Assembly (NCBI RefSeq): GCF_947507565.1
Contig: NC_089184.1
Location: 2,728,001 to 2,792,000, forward strand
Direction: 5' to 3'
Length of the DNA: 64,000 nucleotides
From: Oscarella lobularis
Lineage: Eukaryota; Porifera; Homoscleromorpha; Homosclerophorida; Oscarellidae
Numbering within the stretch: the first letter of the stretch is position 1; the number at the start of each line of letters is the position of its first letter. This document shows, one piece after another, positions 36,183 through 46,500 of this stretch. The translations under genes were made by a program, and so were the position numbers. Below the pieces are notes generated by a model, which was not told the DNA's origin, did no database searches, and saw only the letters and a list, made by a program, of their open reading frames with translations.

Positions 36183-36397
36183 CTAAGAAATAGGAGAATA
36201 ATTTTAGCGTTGTAGGCGAGTCAAAAGATGCGATCTGGGCGCGTTGTAACTCGCTTTGCTGGTAAAAATGGTCGTGTCAGCCGTCGCTTGCATTTTCAAT
36301 AGCAATGAGCGTGAGCGCAACCCCGTACACTGACATATATGGCTTCGAACAGCTGACGATGGCGTCGATGTCAGCTGACGATTACGTCGATTTCAGC

Positions 36398-36429
36398 AGA
36401 GCCCTATAAAAGATCTTTTATAGGGCTCT
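36398..36429. promoter_or_regulatory. Perfect 32-bp palindrome holding TATAAAAG on both strands
   Basis: AGAGCCCTATAAAAGA is followed directly by its exact reverse complement. Each arm contains CTATAAAAG, a good TATA box. It lies between the divergently oriented BPHL-like gene (-) and NLR-like copy (+). A bidirectional promoter core is inferred; a cruciform-prone accidental palindrome is the alternative. Confidence 0.45.
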
Positions 36430-36547
36430 GGATTTCAGCTGGGCGTGACGTCATGCACGACTACCTTCCGCTCCAAATTCGTCTCCGTCGTTCCAGCCGC
36501 GCGCGTTATAACGTAACTGGCGATTCGCGGTAGTGCGCTTTCCCCTT

Positions 36548-36622
36548 AGCTTGTCACAATCCGTCTTGAACGTAGCTCGTGGCAGTTTGTTAACGGGACC
36601 GTCTAAATAGATAGGGGGCCGT
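36548..36622 (+). repeat. Short dispersed repeat, copy 2
   Basis: Matches 34978-35053 (TTAGCTTGTCACA, CTTGAACGTAGCTCGTGGCA). Confidence 0.65.
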
Positions 36623-37556
36623 CATATTCACCCTGAGTCAGAGTCAACTGCGCATGCACTCTCGATCGATCGAGTCTCTTGTGTTTCACCAGTATGCAGT
36701 GCAGCGTTTTGCTTCGACGAATAGCATGCAACTAAGTAGCCGGAAGCTTTCTATTTTGTGCGAATAGACCAGAAACAACGTTCTTCAAGTGAGAGATAAT
36801 CGTGTGGCGTCTTAGAATCTCGTGAAGCTATTCGTACAGTGGTGTGCTGAGGCTCATTTTAAAAGCTGCTGTGAACGACCCGGTGGTTTCTAGAGAGCGT
36901 AAGCTGTGTATTATTTTTTAGACGTGTTTTATGGCATTAATTAACGTACGTCTGTATATACCTTCAGTATATAGCTCTTTGAAGACTTTCAAAGTAGCAG
37001 GGAGCTCAGACTACGGTACTAATCAGATGTGGTTACCAGTATTTGATTCGTCGTTCGTATTTATTTACCTATTTATTGATGTATTTTGTAAATAAATCTT
37101 TGTATCAGTTTGCTTTTGAAGAAGTTGGCCCTTACTGGAAAGAGCTAGGTGCCGCTCTTGGTTTTCAAATGCCTGAGCTAGACAGCATTGAGGAGTACCA
37201 CCTGAATCGTTGTCTAAACGTCAAATTTATGGCCTGGGTCATGCTTGAGAAATATCGAGCAGCTAACGGTCGATGTCTCTTTCATCGGTTGAGCGCCTTC
37301 GCAAAGTTCTACGCAACGTGAAAAGAAGGCGAAGTGTCACTGTTCCTCAGGGAGACAGAAGCATAAGCGGTGAGATTTTGTCTAAATGTCTAAGAGTTAA
37401 CGTAAGATTTTTCTTGTAGATCTTTTGCCTTGCTGCGTTGTAGATGATCGACGATTTTACAGGAGAGACGACGAGTTGCGAGAGATCGCACAGTATTTGT
37501 GGAACGGCAAAGCAAGATCGAGTCACGTTGAGCCAATCAACTCTCAGAAAATTCAG

Positions 37557-37609
37557 GCACGTTTTTTGCTTACGAAATTTTATTTTTTAATTTAACGTGT
37601 GATTTTCAG
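37557..37609 (+). other. GC-AG intron just before the P-loop exon
   Basis: AAAATTCAG|GCACG ... TTTTCAG|GTTGTC joins KIQ to VVSGVGGVGKT in frame. No GT donor nearby preserves the frame. The minus paralogue uses the same position with GCCTG (58918-58969). Confidence 0.6.
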
Positions 37610-38835
37610 GTTGTCTCTGGTGTCGGCGGTGTTGGAAAAACGACTTTGGCTTTCAAATACGTTCACCGATACGTCAAATCGTATTCAGATGGCGTTTTCT
37701 ATTTCAACACCGAATCGTATTCGTCGTTTCTGTTTTGGTTAAGAGAAAACGTAAATAGTCTTTTTAGGACTACATCGAAAATCATTTTGTTTGATCCCTT
37801 GTTGTAAAGATTGCGAGGTCGGCTGATCTGAGCAACGAGCGTGACGTCGGCAGTTCCGTGAGTTCGACGTCCGACGCTCTTCGCGTTTTCCTTCGCTATG
37901 TCAGTAGTCGTCCCCGATGTTTGCTTCTCTTTGACAATGCTGACGATTTCGGCTTTGTGATTGATGTCTTGCCTGGGCCTCAGGCTGCCTGTCACATCAT
38001 CATCATTACGACGAGAAAAGCGCAGACGCACGACATCTTCTATCAGCGAAACGTCAACTTACTGCTCCTTAGTGTTCTTCAAAAGAGAAAGGCCGTTGTT
38101 GCGCTTCTTTCGTGGGCAGGAAAATCTAAAGACACTTGGCAAACTCTCGACTACAACGAGAAGAAATATGCAGAGAAAGTGGCCGCTGAGCCTCCTGTTG
38201 ACGGTCTACCATTGGCTCTATCACACGCGGGGACATTCATTAACAGCACAGGATTATCTTTCTGAAGTACTGGAGAAAAATTGAAGCTGAAGCAAAGCGC
38301 TTGGAAGCAGCAGCATTAAATTTAGATAGCTTCTTGCGTTACTTTCATCTGTCCCATCTGAAAGAAGATCCTAGGCAACACAATGTTCATAGCATCCGTC
38401 AGTTCATTCGACTGGAGTCTCGCATGGTCGTCAACTATTGTGATCAGATTTCCGTCTTGCGTGCTCAGACCGCTCACAAGGAGAGGGAGAAGCATCGCGT
38501 ATCTCTGACGTGGGAATTGGATCTTGACGACGTGAGAGACGATGAATCTCAGGAGGGTTATCTCCTTCTCAAGTGCTGTGCTGTCATGTCATCGCGTGAT
38601 ATTCCCCAAGACGTCGTCGCCGATGCTGCGTTTCAGACGAATCCTCTCGATAAGGAGTTCAAAATCTCAAAAGCCATTAGGATTTTGAACGAACACTCTC
38701 TTGTCCAGCAGATCAGTAGTCTTGATTATATCAGGATTGTTACCTTCTCCGTGCATCATTTGATTCAGGCAAGCGTGCTGCAACGAATGGTTGGAAGTAT
38801 GGCGCGGGATTCGTGCCATAATTGGTTCTTTTATT

Positions 38836-39182
38836 TTTACCCCTATATTATATTTTTACCCTCATATTTTTACCCTCATATTTTTACTCTGATATTTTTA
38901 CCCTGATATTTTTACTCTGATATTTTTACCCTGATATTTTTACCCTGATATTTTTACCCTTATATTTTTACCCTTATATTTTTACCCTTATATTTTTACC
39001 CTTATATTTTTACCCTTATATTTTTACCCTTATATTTTTACCCTTTTATTTTACCCTCATATTTTTACCCTGATATTTTTATTCTGATATTTTTACCCTG
39101 ATATTTTTACCCTGATATTTTTACCCTTATATTTTTACCCTGATATTTTTACCCTTATATTTTTACCCTTATATTTTTACCC
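38836..39182 (+). repeat. Minisatellite, 15-bp unit, left arm of the foldback element
   Basis: About 23 copies of TATTTTTACCCT(G/T/C)A with few variants. The matching right-arm array (AAAAATATCAGGGT-type) lies at about 40170-40380 and is shorter, so the arms have diverged in copy number. Confidence 0.9.
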
Positions 39183-40169
39183 CTGCGTGCTTTTCGCTAT
39201 ATTTACCCAAAAAAGACAACGAGATTGCATTTATTATTTATCATGACAATAATCTCAGCAGAAATGAACGAGCATGAACGTAAACATCGATTCCGTAGTT
39301 ATCGGTTTCCTGGAAATTATCGATTTCGTTGTCTAACTGAGAGAAAAGTTCTCTTGAAAGCGGCAAATTGATTTCAGGAACAATCACTTCCATCTCGTCA
39401 TCATTTCGTTCTAATGATATACGTTCTTGATAATCGATTCCGTAATTTTCCCAGCTTCCCTCGTCCTGCGGTTATTTTAAGAGGAATTTGCAAATAAATT
39501 TTTCTCTTAGTTTTGGTTACCTCAGACGGTCCGAATAATTCGACGGCTGGCCTGTGCCTGGAATTGGCCAATTGCTGCATTCCTTCAACGCTAAGCTGCA
39601 ATGGCGACTTTCCCAAACCACTTATTTTGTGCTGCTGCCAGCCTTCTCTCCAGGTGTCCAGATGCTGATTAATTCTGTTGAGATAGAGACACCTGGAGAG
39701 AAGGCTGGCAGCAGCACATAATAAGTGGTTTGGTAAAGTCGCCGCCATTGCAGCTTAGCGTTGAAGGAATGGAGCAAGTGGCCATGCAATTCCAGGCACA
39801 GGCCAGCCGTCAAATTATTCGAACCGTCTGAGGTAACCAAAACTAAGAGAAAAATTTATTTGCAAATTCCTCTTAAAATAACCGCAGGACGAGGGAAGCT
39901 GGGAAAATTACGGAATCGATTATCAAGAACGTATATCATTAGAACGAAATGATGACGAGACGGAAGTGATTGTTCCTGAAATCAATTTGCCGCTTTCAAG
40001 AGAACTTTTCTCTCAGTTAGATAACGAAATCGATAATTTCCAGGAAACCGAAAACTACGGAATCGATGTTTACGTTCATGCTCGTTCATTTCTGCAGAGA
40101 TTATTGTTATGATAAATAATAAATGCAATCTCGTTGTCTTTTTTTGTGTAAATATAGCGAAAAGCACGC

Positions 40170-40382
40170 AGGGGTAAAAATATGAGGGTAAAAATATGAG
40201 GGTAAAAATATCAGGGTAAAAATATCAGGGCAAAAATATCAGAGTAAAAATATCAGGGTAAAAATATCAGGGTAAAAATATCAGGGTAAAAATATCGGGG
40301 TAAAAATTTCAGGGTAAAAATATCTGGGTAAAAATATGAGAGTAAAAATATGAGGGTAAAAATATAACATAGGGGTAAAAAT
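40170..40382 (-). repeat. Minisatellite, right arm of the foldback element
   Basis: About 14 copies of the reverse-complement 15-bp unit (GGGTAAAAATATCA). Confidence 0.9.
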
Positions 40383-42409
40383 AAAGGACCATTTATGGCA
40401 CGAATCCCGCGCCATATTGGAAGCACGGACGACTTCGTCAGCGTCCTGAAGTTCGTTGCAAAAGCGTTATTCGAACGTCTTCCTGACGTCAACGACTTGA
40501 GCAATTATTTGATTAGTCCGATGGTGCTCTCCCTTACTCCTCACATCTATTCTACTGTAGAGAAGATGCTTAGAATGGGTATACTCGACGAAGGAGTCGA
40601 TCCAGGTCTCGTTGACTGCGGCTGTCAATTAGCGCTTAGTTACAGGCACTACGAAGAGGCGGGATTTTTTTGCTCCCTTCGCGTTAAAGCTTTCGAAGCA
40701 AAATTCGACGACAATTTCCGACGAAGAAACCAGTCTTCGAAAGCGAAACTGTAAGTAAGAATCATTATGCATAGTCTCTTTCTTATGACCTTCTGGGTTA
40801 GATTACTATGATTTTGCGGTCAGTCAATACTGCTTAAAAAAATTAAAAGAGGTTGACGTGAACATTCGGCGATCCCTTAGCGGAATATCTTGCAAAACCC
40901 TTACAAGTTTTGAACTATTATTTTTTCACAAAGGTTGGAAAAAAGTTGATTAAGACATGTTAGGTTTAAATTTACTTTTGGTTTTATCATAGCAATGCCT
41001 TTGCTGGCGGACAGCCAAGAGTTTCAAGGATTTACGTCTGACGCCGAAGATACTCTTCAAAGCCTGCTCAGAGTTTCCGATTCTTTCGAAACTCTAGCGG
41101 CAGCCGCAGTCTGTTTTGATGGTCCGAAGAAGCTCGCGATTGCCGAATTTCCTTTACCAACTTTCACTAGTTTACCTAAGACTTTCACTTGTCTACAATA
41201 GTTTAGAGCGTGTTGATGATGAGCTCGGAGTCTTGCTAAAGGCTCTTTCCTTGGCAAAAAGTGGGCTCTTTGATCCTGGTATTTTTCTTGCTAACTGTTA
41301 GTGAGCTTTGCTTCTTTCTACAACAATACGTTTCATTTTAAATTCTGATTTCTAGGTCACCAGCGTCTTGGTTGGAGTCTAAAAGTGAACGGTTTACCAG
41401 GAAATGATCCCGGATTCTCACGAAGATATTGGAATGTGTGAGTCGGTGCCGTTTATGATGACTTCGTCTGTGCATTTTTCTTTTTGCAGTGCGTTTTGAC
41501 ATAAGCAGGTGCATGTCTCAGAAAGATCGTCTTTCCCAAGCGTACGAATTCTCACGTGAAGGTCTTTCAATCATAAGGTCCGCTTGTCCGCCTGAGCATC
41601 CTCTATTTGCAAAAGGTAAGTGGACCTTCATTTGAATTTTGAAAGTTCACTTTTTCTTTAGCGCTCTTCTATCACGGGCGAAAGCTTTGTTCTTTACAGA
41701 GATATAAAGAATGTATTGAATTTTTGGAAGAGAGGTTGTCTTGGTTTGAAAAAGGTCCTCAGATGTTTGATACTCTCACCGACAAAGCACAATGTACTTC
41801 AGATTGGAAAGGTCATATTACTACTGTTGTTTATTTTCAGGCCTTGCTGTTTTGGGAAATGCTTTGCTTGAAGGAGGGTCGATCATCACTTGCGCAGAAC
41901 AAAGAGCACAAAAAATAATTTGCTATTTGAAGGAGCGCTTTACACCAAACTTTATCCTGGTGGAAAATATGAATTATCGATACGTATGCCTTTGAATGCT
42001 AAGCTACGGAGTAGCAAGTTATGGTTTATCTAAAGCTTGTATTACGCTCTGTGAAGTTAATTTGTCAATGGAGAAATTTGACGACGCGTTGGAATTATCG
42101 GAAATGGCTTGGGGCGCCGTCAAGAATTGTCCTGAGGCTAGAATATGCCTTGAGTTGCGCCATCTTTCACAGCCGACTATAGTCTTGTCTAAGTTTTTTT
42201 ATAAAGTGCTTCCTCTGTACGTGAAGTTCCTGTGTGCGAAAAAACAGTTCAGTAAAAGCGAGGAATTGCTGATCAGATTTAGAAAAGATACCAAATATCT
42301 GCCTCCGGAGCATCAAAGTATAAAGCGTTGTGAGCGCAAAATGCGTCCCACTTATTTACATATAGGATTTTTAAATCAATTAATTAATTGCAGTGCAAAT
42401 GGCTGAAGC

Positions 42410-43526
42410 TGAGCAAAATCATTTCAAAGAAGAGTTCGGGTGGAATTAATTCACGACGAAGACGTATGGAGCTTTAGGAGCAGCTCCGAACTTCACTAGC
42501 CATATTTTTCTAAACAAGATATTTCGACGCGTTGATTGTTTACTATTTGTTACCCTACTTGATAATTCTGCGGCGTCGGTGCTACAGAAAACTGATCGAC
42601 GAAAATTTGGCTTTACTGAATTAATCACGCATGCCTCTACAAATTTCCCAAAATATTCGCTAACAAGAATCACGTCGACTACGGCTTCGTCCATGGACAG
42701 GAAGCAGCAAAATAGGGACAAAAGCTACTGCAAGCTTAAATGTGCATTCAGAGTATGCACGTTACTTCCACTTGGAAGTATAGATATAAGGCGCACATAT
42801 ATAGGCCATAGTAGAATCGGTTAGGTGTGCATTTAGAGAATGCTTCTTCGTTCGTACTACTTTCACACCTTACCTGCACTAATATGGTCTAGCCCTGTGG
42901 AAGTCCTATTTCTTCTATAAAGGTTGCATATTACTTATTTACCAAAAAACACATACTGCTAAGAGTAATATACAAAGGCAAGCTTTTTTTTCGGTTAGAA
43001 AATTCTTTACTATCTATGATGCAGAGTCCAACATCTTACAGAGACAATCACAGTTGTCCGGGATTCCTCTAGTATCACGTGATACAAAATTGGGCGAAAC
43101 TTCGCTCTGGAAAGAATCGCCGGCCTCCTTGTTCGATCACGCTAGCAGACGTAGCGGCGAGCGCAGAGCACAACGCACTCTTCTTTCTCACCACGTATTG
43201 CGCGGTTCGAAGGCTAAGTACGTACGGCCTAGCCAAGCAAGCCAGGCCCTTCGAGCAGTTCGCGAGTGAGAGAAGCCGCGCCCCCAAACCTCGCGCGCTA
43301 AGCCCAACGATTACTCTCGATACTCTCGCCAGGGACTCTCGCGATCTGCTCGAAGGGCCTGGCTTGCGAGACTACGTACGGCCGGCCGCTGGAAACGAAT
43401 CCGGTCGCCGTTGGAGGGGAAGGACGGCAAAAGGGATAAAGTGAAGACTCGGGTTCGCACCACATCTTATCGGGCCCGGCTCCTTTGCACTTCTCAGACG
43501 TCTACTTGTTTTTTTCTCCCACCATT
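42410..43526. other. Intergenic; contains an imperfect inverted repeat at 43215-43385
   Basis: No supported gene. GTACGTACGGCCTAGCCAAG...CAGGCCCTTCGAGCAG near 43218-43258 faces CTGCTCGAAGGGCCTGGCTT...ACTACGTACGGCC near 43345-43383, an imperfect inverted pair. The region is CpG-rich and lies just upstream of the CARD-SH3 gene, so it may overlap that promoter. Overlapping open frames here are explained by low A/T content. Confidence 0.45.
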
Positions 43527-46500
43527 ATGATCGATTTGATCACTGATCCATGGGAAGCAAAAGCACGTCCGCTTCTTCCTATTCTCGAGGAGAAAATGAA
43601 ATTCGACTACATTCTGACGCCTCTCTTCAGCCGCAAATTGATCACGAAACATGAGGGGGACGAGCTTAGGTCGCTAAACGTTAACAAAGAGAAAGTAGGT
43701 AAATTGATCGTCGACATACTGCCGAGCAAAGATCAACGAACTTTCGCCGAATTCGTTGACATTCTGCGAAATACGGAAGGCCAGGAGTACCTTGCCGAGC
43801 TCATAACTCAAAGCAATGGAGAGGCAGACCTTCGGTGAGTTGGATAGTAGCATTTCCGGAGTTGGATAGTAACGTACATTTCCGGAGTGAAGAAGGGTTC
43901 TGTGTATAAGATTGAATCTTGCTAACACAATTATCCCCTTAGATGTGACAAAGTTGTTAAAGACGATGAACTACGGAGAGACAGTGTTTTGGGTATCATG
44001 TCTTTTATTACGTAGGATTTTGTATTTCTCTACTACGTGGGGTAGATGTTCCTCTCAGTCGACCTGCATATCAAGCAAAAAGTTCATACGTTGCTCGCAC
44101 GTAAGGAGTACAGTACAGGTATATACAGTATAGCGTTTTCAGATCTATGACTTGGCTTTTTGCAGACACATTATACACGCATACATATACATTTATATAC
44201 CTTTTTATATATGTCTGTATGTACGTACAGTATATACGGTTATCTGTAGTATGAGTATAGACCCTTACTTCGTCTACGTGTAAGCGAAAATCCGCAGCGT
44301 ATGTAGAGATCCTAGAAGTGTTGCAATAACACTAAAAGAATTCTGTTTTATTCGCGAAAAGATTATCTACGTGAAAAAAATTGAATAAGGCGATGAGCAT
44401 GACTTTCTTTTAGCAATAGAGCGTCTTGAACGATTTTTTCTATTTAGTTGTTTATCTTTTTGTAGCTCAAAGCAAATATCCTTTGACGAGAAAGATTGGG
44501 TTGTGCTTCTTGAGGATATTTCTGCTGACTGGTGCAGTGGTTGCGTTAACGGACGAATCGGTCTCTTTCCCCGTACTTCCTTATTTGGTATTTTGAAAGT
44601 TTTGCTTCGGTACTCGAATGAAAAGAAAAGGTTCTCTTTTTTAGGAATTGCGTCGACGAAGCGTATGGACAGAAGAAGAGTGTCGTCGTGTTCGTCCTTT
44701 CACAGCGCTGTTTCTGACTCTTGTGAGCTGCATGGTTTCTCAGTATATGCGCGTGGGTTCTTTCCCTACTACTTCATTTTAGGCATAAACGACCCGATTG
44801 AGCGTTGTGTAACGGATCCTATTCTATCTAGCAGTGGAGCTATTTTGAGCTTGAAGCAGTAAGGCCCACTGTGCTTAGACGGTAGTAATTTTGGAGGGCC
44901 CTAGTGCAGATTGTCGGAGGGGTTGCGATTGCAATTCCAAGCCTTCCTTCATCCCGGATGGGGGTTTGATACGAGCAAACAGGTCGTCAGCATTTCATTT
45001 TCAAGGAACTACTTCGCAAGTGATGACTCGTCAACTTCTAAGGCTCTGTTGCCCATGAAGGTTGAAGAAATTATGTAATAAAATCGAGGGGTTCTGTGAT
45101 TATTTTTGCGATGCTTTGGCTTGTAGCGAGACAGCCTACGGTCGCTTGTTCATGATATCAAGCAGTATTTTGACCGTTCTTCCTGATCTTCCCGAGGCTT
45201 CTCTTATTGAGTACCATTACGTTGTGACTGACGATTACAAGCATGAATTCAAAACCGAGATGTTGGAGCTTCCACCAGAAGCCAAAAATTCTTCGTGCAA
45301 TCGTGCTTTGTCCCTATGTTGCAAACACGCTGAAAACGGTGAGCTGGACACGTTATTATTTAGATCTTATTTTTTTGTATTAAAAACAGGTTTGCTTATC
45401 CAACGTGATGGTGTTGTCGAACCGCCGACGCCGCAAAGTTGGAGCCTTTGGTTCAAAGACTGTTTCTCCGCTGAAAGAACGATTGAAAAAAAATGCTTAG
45501 AGGCCATGGCTCCGAAGTGGTTTGATTGCGATGAGTCGGACATGCTCGCTTCGGAAGCTATTCGTATTCTTGATGTCGTCGTCGAGAGTTTGATCTCCAC
45601 TGTAGTAAAAGTTTCTTCCTTTAGTGAAACATCGAATGTCAAGAAGAACATAAACGTCAAAAAGGTAGGAAGAACTAAGTTTCTTTCTTGTTGGTTTGCA
45701 TGTGCGTGCTAGCTACTCTGCGCTGTTTTAAAGCCGAAAATATCTAAACTTCGAACTGTGGACGTTTCGGACGACGAGGCGGAACAGTCGGCGGTGTGTG
45801 CAACAGCCATTGCAGTTTTAGTAGAGAAGTACCTCTTGGCTGATCTGCTTGATGTTGCTGATTTTGAGACCCTAGCATCAGCTTTGATTCTACGCTTCGA
45901 TGCGTCGACGCGCACTTGTCGATCGTTAGACAGAATAATTGCACAGTTTTCCCATAAGAGAAGGTACTTTTCCCAGTTACCGTATTATTTTTGATGATTT
46001 TTTGCAGTGTGCCACTTGCTGCGGCTCGGTATATGTGCAATGAAATGTGCAAGAAGAAATCTTGGAAATAGGTATTTGCAATGCCTCTAGTTCATCTTTT
46101 GAGCGGATCAATAGAGCCGTTTGAGAAGCCTCCAGTTCTTGATTGGGAGAGTCAGGAATGGTGGTGCTTGGAAGGGTTAGACAGTCGGTCCATTTTTATT
46201 GCACCGTGCGTATAGTATCCTATGGCTTCTAGTAATTCACATTATCATAAGCTTTTTTTCAGACCTTTGGAGAGTAGCATTTTTTCTCTGACTCAGTTGG
46301 ACTCTCTTCTCTTGCGAAATGTCCTTTTTGCATTGAATTTGAAGGATCTGAGTAAGTGGAAAAAATATGCTTCGCATATTGAACTGGTCACGTCCATTGT
46401 AAAAAAAATGCGTAATCAAAATCTTACTGTTGATTGCTTGGAGATGACTCAGGTCTGATTCAGTTAGATAGATTTATTTCACATCTCTAATTAAGGGCCC

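Larger units (their letters stand above)
38798..40416. mobile_element. 1.6-kb foldback (giant palindrome) transposable element
   Basis: The element begins TATGGCGCGGGATTCGTGCC and ends with the reverse complement. The two ~800-bp arms are inverted copies of each other down to a short spacer near 39665-39695 (stem CTCTCCAGGTGTC / GACACCTGGAGAG). Each arm has an outer array of ATATTTTTACCCT(G/T)-type 15-bp units and an inner unique part (GACAACGAGATTGCATTTAT; GAACGAGCATGAACGT). It is flanked by a 7-bp duplication TTGGAAG (38791-38797, 40417-40423). Removing element plus one TTGGAAG restores continuity with the NLR exon of the paralogue (CAACGAATGG...CACGGACGAC). No transposase is encoded, so it is non-autonomous. 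Confidence 0.88.
37092..42406 (+). pseudogene. Death domain - NB-ARC - TPR NLR-like gene, plus-strand copy, disrupted
   Basis: Exon order equals the intact minus copy at 55.9-59.9 kb. It has a death domain (VGPYWKELGAALGFQMPEL), P-loop VSGVGGVGKTTLAFKYV, Walker B CLLLFDNADDFG, sensor IIIITTRK, GLPLALSHAG, then TPR exons (e.g. VDDELGVLLKALSLAKSG). Three independent lesions are seen against the paralogue. The acceptor before the death domain reads TGTAAATAAA instead of TGTAGATAAG (37088-37097). One base is missing near 38241, shifting the frame after GLPLALSHAG. A 1,619-bp foldback element interrupts the exon at 38798-40416. C-terminal TPR exons (41360-42406) also carry frame changes. The gene is probably dead, though the frame outside the lesions is still well preserved. 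Confidence 0.8.

Noticed and set aside
38826-39182. CRISPR-like array (regular short repeats)
   Set aside because: The 15-bp units are contiguous without spacers and sit in a eukaryotic foldback element; it is a minisatellite.
43079-43444. Overlapping open frames at 43.05-43.45 kb on both strands
   Set aside because: Explained by high G/C content of the inverted-repeat region; no motifs.
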